Assembly: GCA_016206515.1 (NCBI GenBank)
Contig: JACQRN010000030.1
Location: forward strand, 1-8,610
From: Planctomycetota bacterium
GTDB taxonomy: Bacteria; Planctomycetota; SBBH01; JACQRN01
Direction: 5' to 3'
DNA: 8,610 nucleotides
Shown: piece by piece, positions 6,759 to 8,610 of the stretch
How positions within the stretch are numbered: position 1 is the stretch's first letter
Layout of the letters: each line of letters begins with the position of its first letter
Notes under the pieces: generated by a model
What the model was told of the DNA's origin: nothing
Seen by the model: only the letters and a program-made list of their open reading frames with translations
Database searches by the model: none
Made by a program: the position numbers and the translations under genes

Positions 6759-6775
6759 TTGGCACACCGGTGGCA
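6759..6775 (+). promoter_or_regulatory. Sigma54-like -24/-12 promoter motif
   Basis: TTGGCACACCGGTGGCA fits the sigma54 consensus TTGGCACG-N4-TTGCW. The -24 box TTGGCAC is exact, the GG and GC dinucleotides have the canonical 12-bp offset (6761 and 6773), and the -12 box has one mismatch (TGGCA for TTGCA). Transcription would start near 6786 and give the first DUF433 gene a leader of about 34 nt with GAGG at 6804-6807. The match is inseparable from a TGGCACA direct repeat (6760-6766, 6771-6777) that could instead be an operator. Confidence 0.4.
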
Positions 6776-6807
6776 CATGAATCGGCGATGCGGCGCGTGG
6801 CGCGAGG

Positions 6808-6813
6808 TATGAT
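6808..6813 (+). promoter_or_regulatory. TATGAT -10 hexamer directly before the first DUF433 gene
   Basis: TATGAT ends 6 nt before GTG 6820, the same distance as the TATAGT before the sigma gene. Such spacing puts the transcription start on the initiation codon (leaderless mRNA). There is no clear -35. It is an alternative to the sigma54-like site upstream. Confidence 0.35.
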
Positions 6814-6819
6814 GCCGTC

Positions 6820-7014
6820 GTGAACTACGAGGCGCGGTTCGAGCAGAAGCCCGGCGTCTGCGGCGGCGAGCCCGTCCTCAAGGGGACCCGCGTGACGCTG
6901 CGGACGGTCCTGGCGTCCCTCGCCGAGGGGGCCACGGTCCAGGAGATCCTCGCCGACTTCCCGCCCCTCACCGAGACGGACGTGCGGGCCGTCATCGCGC
7001 GGGAGGTGTCATGA
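6820..7014 (+). CDS. DUF433 antitoxin-type protein (first of two)
   Basis: 64 residues from GTG 6820. The sequence fits DUF433 (VapB-like, small helix-turn-helix proteins commonly paired with DUF5615 toxins): PGVCGGEPVLKGTRV (11-25) matches the hallmark P-x-x-x-GG-x-P-x-x-x-G-T-R, followed by VLASLAEGATVQEILADFP and the end helix DVRAVIAREV. It overlaps the next DUF433 gene by ATGA, so it is the first gene of a three-gene operon. The family is thought to bind DNA and neutralise the toxin; both roles are inferred here. It is slightly short for the family but complete. No ATG alternative exists, and weak GAGG lies 12 nt upstream of the GTG. Confidence 0.85.
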   Translation: MNYEARFEQKPGVCGGEPVLKGTRVTLRTVLASLAEGATVQEILADFPPLTETDVRAVIAREVS

Positions 7015-7262
7015 CGACAGTCCTGGATCGCATCACGTTCGATCCGGCCATCATGGGCGGGCGCGCCTGCCTGCGCGGCTTGCGCATTCCCGTCTCCGTG
7101 ATCGTGCGGCAGGTCGCGCACGGGGCCACGGTGGAGGATGTGCTCGAAGGGTACCCGGACCTCGAACGCGAGGATGTGCAGCAGGCCCTCGAATACGCCG
7201 CATGGCTGACCGAGGAGCAGGTCTCCGGCCCCTCGACCCCATCACGTGCGATTCCTCGTTGA
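7011..7262 (+). CDS. DUF433 antitoxin-type protein (second of two)
   Basis: 83 residues from ATG 7011, which overlaps the upstream stop (ATGA) and has a strong Shine-Dalgarno, GGGAGGT at 7001-7007. It is again DUF433: RITFDPAIMGGRACLRGLRI (7-26), then VIVRQVAHGATVEDVLEGYPDLEREDVQQALEYAAW. It resembles the first copy in layout but is diverged (GLRI for GTRV, AIMGGRAC for GVCGGEPV), so it is not a recent duplication. A Ser/Pro-rich tail extends over the toxin start; the 17-nt overlap with the DUF5615 gene is usual for DUF433-DUF5615 pairs. By position it is the more likely cognate antitoxin. Confidence 0.88.
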   Translation: MTTVLDRITFDPAIMGGRACLRGLRIPVSVIVRQVAHGATVEDVLEGYPDLEREDVQQALEYAAWLTEEQVSGPSTPSRAIPR

Positions 7263-7614
7263 TGCCGCCGTCGACGTGCGCGTCGCGCGGTGGCTCGCGG
7301 GCCAGGGGCACGACGCCGTACACCTGCGGGACCGCGGATGGCTGCGGATGCAGGACCGCGACATCTTCGCGCAGGCCGCGCAAGAGCGTCGGATCGTCCT
7401 GACGTTCGACCTCGATTTCGGGGAGATCGCCGCCTACGCGGGGCAGCTCAAGACCGGGGTGGTCGTCCTGCGCGTCCACGATACGCGCGACTCATTCGTC
7501 ACGCGGCGCCTGGGGGAGGTGCTCGCCAGTGTCGCCGCCGCACTGGAGCGCGGCGCCGTGACGGTCATCGAGGACACGCGGCATCGCGTCCGGGAGTTCC
7601 CGCCGGCGAGGTAG
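7246..7614 (+). CDS. DUF5615 PIN-like toxin
   Basis: 122 residues from GTG 7246, placed so that the first beta strand RFLVDA begins at residue 2. DUF5615 proteins are PIN-like and are regarded as nuclease toxins of DUF433-linked toxin-antitoxin systems. Candidate acidic residues are Asp6 (LVDAAVD), Asp37 and Asp39 (MQDRDIF), and Asp55 and Asp57 in TFDLDFGEI, followed by the GVVVLRVHD strand. The first motif reads DAAVD where family members more often have DENL or DANLP, so one usual side chain is missing and activity is uncertain. No Shine-Dalgarno sits near the GTG; translation probably depends on coupling with the overlapping DUF433 gene. Length is normal and the frame is intact. Confidence 0.87.
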   Translation: MRFLVDAAVDVRVARWLAGQGHDAVHLRDRGWLRMQDRDIFAQAAQERRIVLTFDLDFGEIAAYAGQLKTGVVVLRVHDTRDSFVTRRLGEVLASVAAALERGAVTVIEDTRHRVREFPPAR

Positions 7615-7653
7615 CGCGATGACGGGGCGCGTACTGACCGAGCGCCTCGCGCA

Positions 7654-7677
7654 GGGTCGGTGAGGGGGGGTGGGGGG
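7654..7677 (+). other. G-rich tract with quadruplex-forming pattern
   Basis: GGG at 7654-7656, seven G at 7664-7670, T, then six G at 7672-7677 satisfy the G3+N1-7 four-run pattern with loops of 7, 1 and 1. It lies in the 161-nt gap between the DUF5615 stop and the terminase-like gene, in which I see no gene or clear terminator. Folding is a prediction only. Long G runs are also prone to sequencing length errors. Confidence 0.4.
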
Positions 7678-7775
7678 AGATGCGAGATTCGTGGCCGAGC
7701 AAAGGATCTTCACTGCGTCCTCCCAGTGCGCGGGGTATTTTACGAAGGGCTGTGGAAAACGAGTGTTCTCCGACC

Positions 7776-8270
7776 ATGAGTGAACTCGCGCTGGCTCAGG
7801 ATGTGCTCCACCATCTGCCACACCGTCATGCCGTTTTCGCGCTCATGGTCGCCAGCGGCACCCCGCAGAGCCGCGCCTACGCGACGGCGTACGACAGGAT
7901 GCATGACAGTACGGCACGCTCGCAGGGCTCGAAACTGGCAGCGAAGCCCAACGTTCAGAGGGCCATAGAGCGCATCCACGAGACGATCCGTGCGTCCATC
8001 CTCCAGGGATACGTGGAAAACGCAGGTCGAGCTCTCCAGACCGTCCTGGACATCATGAACGACGAGCGCGCCCGCCCCGTAGACCGCCTCCGGGCAGCCC
8101 AGGACATCCTCAATCGCGCCGGAGTTGGCGCTTCGCAGAAAGTCGAGACCAGCGCCAGCCGTGGTCCGAGCGCCCCTGTATTCAGCGAACCGCTGGCCGA
8201 GCGGATCCGGCGCGTCGACGGGATGCGAAAACTGCTTGAGGCGCGCGCGCCTTCCAAGCTGGATACCTGA
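7776..8270 (+). CDS. Terminase small subunit-like protein
   Basis: 164 residues from ATG 7776. The frame extends upstream to ATG 7680; GTG 7752, with GAAGGG 4-5 nt before it, is another possible start. Residues about 20-60 resemble the DNA-binding helix-turn-helix of phage terminase small subunits: FALMVASGTPQSRAYATAY, then ARSQGSKLAAKPNVQRAIERI, matching the usual A-x-x-AGYS...A-x-x-x-GS-x-L-L-x-x-P-x-V pattern. The later part, RPVDRLRAAQDILNRAG plus QKVE, is also seen in such proteins. In phages the small subunit recognises packaging sites for the large-subunit ATPase and nuclease. Here no large subunit, portal or capsid gene follows: the next gene is on the opposite strand. It may be a prophage remnant or a repurposed DNA-binding protein. 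Its codon use looks less GC-biased than the chromosomal genes to the left. Confidence 0.65.
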   Translation: MSELALAQDVLHHLPHRHAVFALMVASGTPQSRAYATAYDRMHDSTARSQGSKLAAKPNVQRAIERIHETIRASILQGYVENAGRALQTVLDIMNDERARPVDRLRAAQDILNRAGVGASQKVETSASRGPSAPVFSEPLAERIRRVDGMRKLLEARAPSKLDT

Positions 8271-8340
8271 CCACCACGGCGGCGGGTAGCCGGACCGCCC
8301 CCGAGACGTTGGCGCCTCCGACCAATCTCTGGTGTGGTCG

Positions 8341-8610
8341 CTACCGGATGGGGCTGAAGAGTTTGCCGAGGCGGACCCCGAGGATCCTGGCCCAGTCGCG
8401 AAGCGTCAGGACGGTCGGGAGTCGGTGCCCGTTCTCGACCATCGACACGTACTCGACGGTCACATGGAGCCGATCCCGGATGTGGGCCTGCCGTAGATGG
8501 GATGAGAGGCCGGTCCCCCATTGCGCAGTACCGCCGAGGCGGGCTGCAATCTGGGTCGGGGTCGCGACGGGCGCGCCCCACAGAGAAGGGAGACCGGCCG
8601 TGGGAAAGGA
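8341..8610 (-). CDS. XRE-type helix-turn-helix regulator, C-terminal part (5' end outside window)
   Basis: The minus-strand frame is open from the right edge to a TAG at 8341 (89 codons), with no usable start codon before the helix-turn-helix, so the protein begins beyond the window. The segment LSSHLRQAHIRDRLHVTVEY followed by VSMVENGHRLPTVLTLRDWA fits an XRE/Cro-CI HTH_3 domain, in which the V-S-x-x-E-N-G-x-R-x-P block follows the recognition helix. The chain stops soon after, at KLFSPIR. A Gly/Thr/Trp-containing stretch of about 35 residues precedes the domain. It probably regulates genes of the accessory region, either a phage-type repressor or an antitoxin. It converges with the terminase-like gene across 70 nt lacking a convincing terminator. 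Confidence 0.75.
   Translation of the reverse strand, partial: SFPTAGLPSLWGAPVATPTQIAARLGGTAQWGTGLSSHLRQAHIRDRLHVTVEYVSMVENGHRLPTVLTLRDWARILGVRLGKLFSPIR

Larger units (their letters stand above)
6641..8610. mobile_element. Putative accessory insertion starting at the tRNA-Gly break (right end not seen)
   Basis: Everything from the broken tRNA to the window end is typical accessory content: a toxin-antitoxin-type locus, an isolated terminase-small-subunit-like gene, a phage-style XRE regulator and repeat-rich noncoding DNA. The left boundary is the tRNA anticodon stem, a known integrase target region. No integrase, transposase, direct-repeat pair or second tRNA fragment is visible, so the element is inferred. 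The right boundary lies beyond 8610. Confidence 0.35.

Noticed and set aside
6632..6823. 63-residue frame starting inside the tRNA anticodon loop
   Set aside because: Begins within tRNA sequence, has no domain or ribosome-binding site and crosses the repeat cluster.
8271..8340. Terminator between the convergent right-end genes
   Set aside because: Only a 5-bp GGCGG/CCGCC stem (8281-8299) without a T tract.
7955..8581. 208-codon minus-strand frame across the terminase-like gene
   Set aside because: Its translation has no family features; the correct minus-strand frame at 8341-8610 gives a clear XRE helix-turn-helix.
6640..8610. Group I intron interrupting tRNA-Gly
   Set aside because: The break is in the anticodon stem rather than the loop, and no 3' exon (T-arm and acceptor strand) was found downstream.
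1..8610. CRISPR arrays or insertion-sequence ends
   Set aside because: No regularly spaced repeats with unique spacers and no transposase or terminal inverted repeats seen.

Overview
This is a very GC-rich bacterial window (about 70% by eye). Several genes point to a Gram-negative-type envelope or at least an exported compartment: two secreted HtrA-family proteins and a membrane-anchored anti-sigma factor with an extracytoplasmic domain. I cannot name the genus. Nothing here fixes the phylum.

The left part (1-6570) looks like ordinary chromosome. The N-terminus of a probable ribonuclease III (1-180, minus) diverges from a two-gene HtrA-family operon on the plus strand. Its first gene (279-1964) encodes two trypsin/HtrA folds plus one PDZ domain, but the catalytic Ser and His are replaced in both folds. 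It overlaps by 8 nt a canonical, catalytically intact HtrA with two PDZ domains (1957-3240). Only 17 bases separate this operon from the convergent purH gene (3258-4802, minus), the bifunctional enzyme of the last two purine-synthesis steps. purH diverges from an ECF sigma factor (4864-5421), which overlaps its anti-sigma factor by ATGA (5418-6569). The anti-sigma factor has a cytoplasmic zinc-binding HxxxCxxC domain, one membrane helix and an extracytoplasmic thioredoxin-like domain without CxxC.

At 6602 a tRNA-Gly(GCC) gene begins but stops matching a tRNA just after the anticodon loop (6640). No 3' half was found downstream. The sequence then changes character: repeats, a sigma54-like promoter motif, two tandem DUF433 antitoxin-type genes and a DUF5615 PIN-like toxin gene (6820-7614), a G-rich tract, a lone terminase-small-subunit-like gene (7776-8270) and a convergent XRE-type regulator open at the right edge (8341-8610). 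This half reads as an accessory insertion or mobile-element remnant joined at the anticodon stem of tRNA-Gly. No integrase is visible in the window.

The most interesting points are the doubled pseudoprotease coupled to an active HtrA, the anti-sigma factor with a cysteine-poor thioredoxin-like sensor domain, and the tRNA-Gly gene cut at its anticodon stem.
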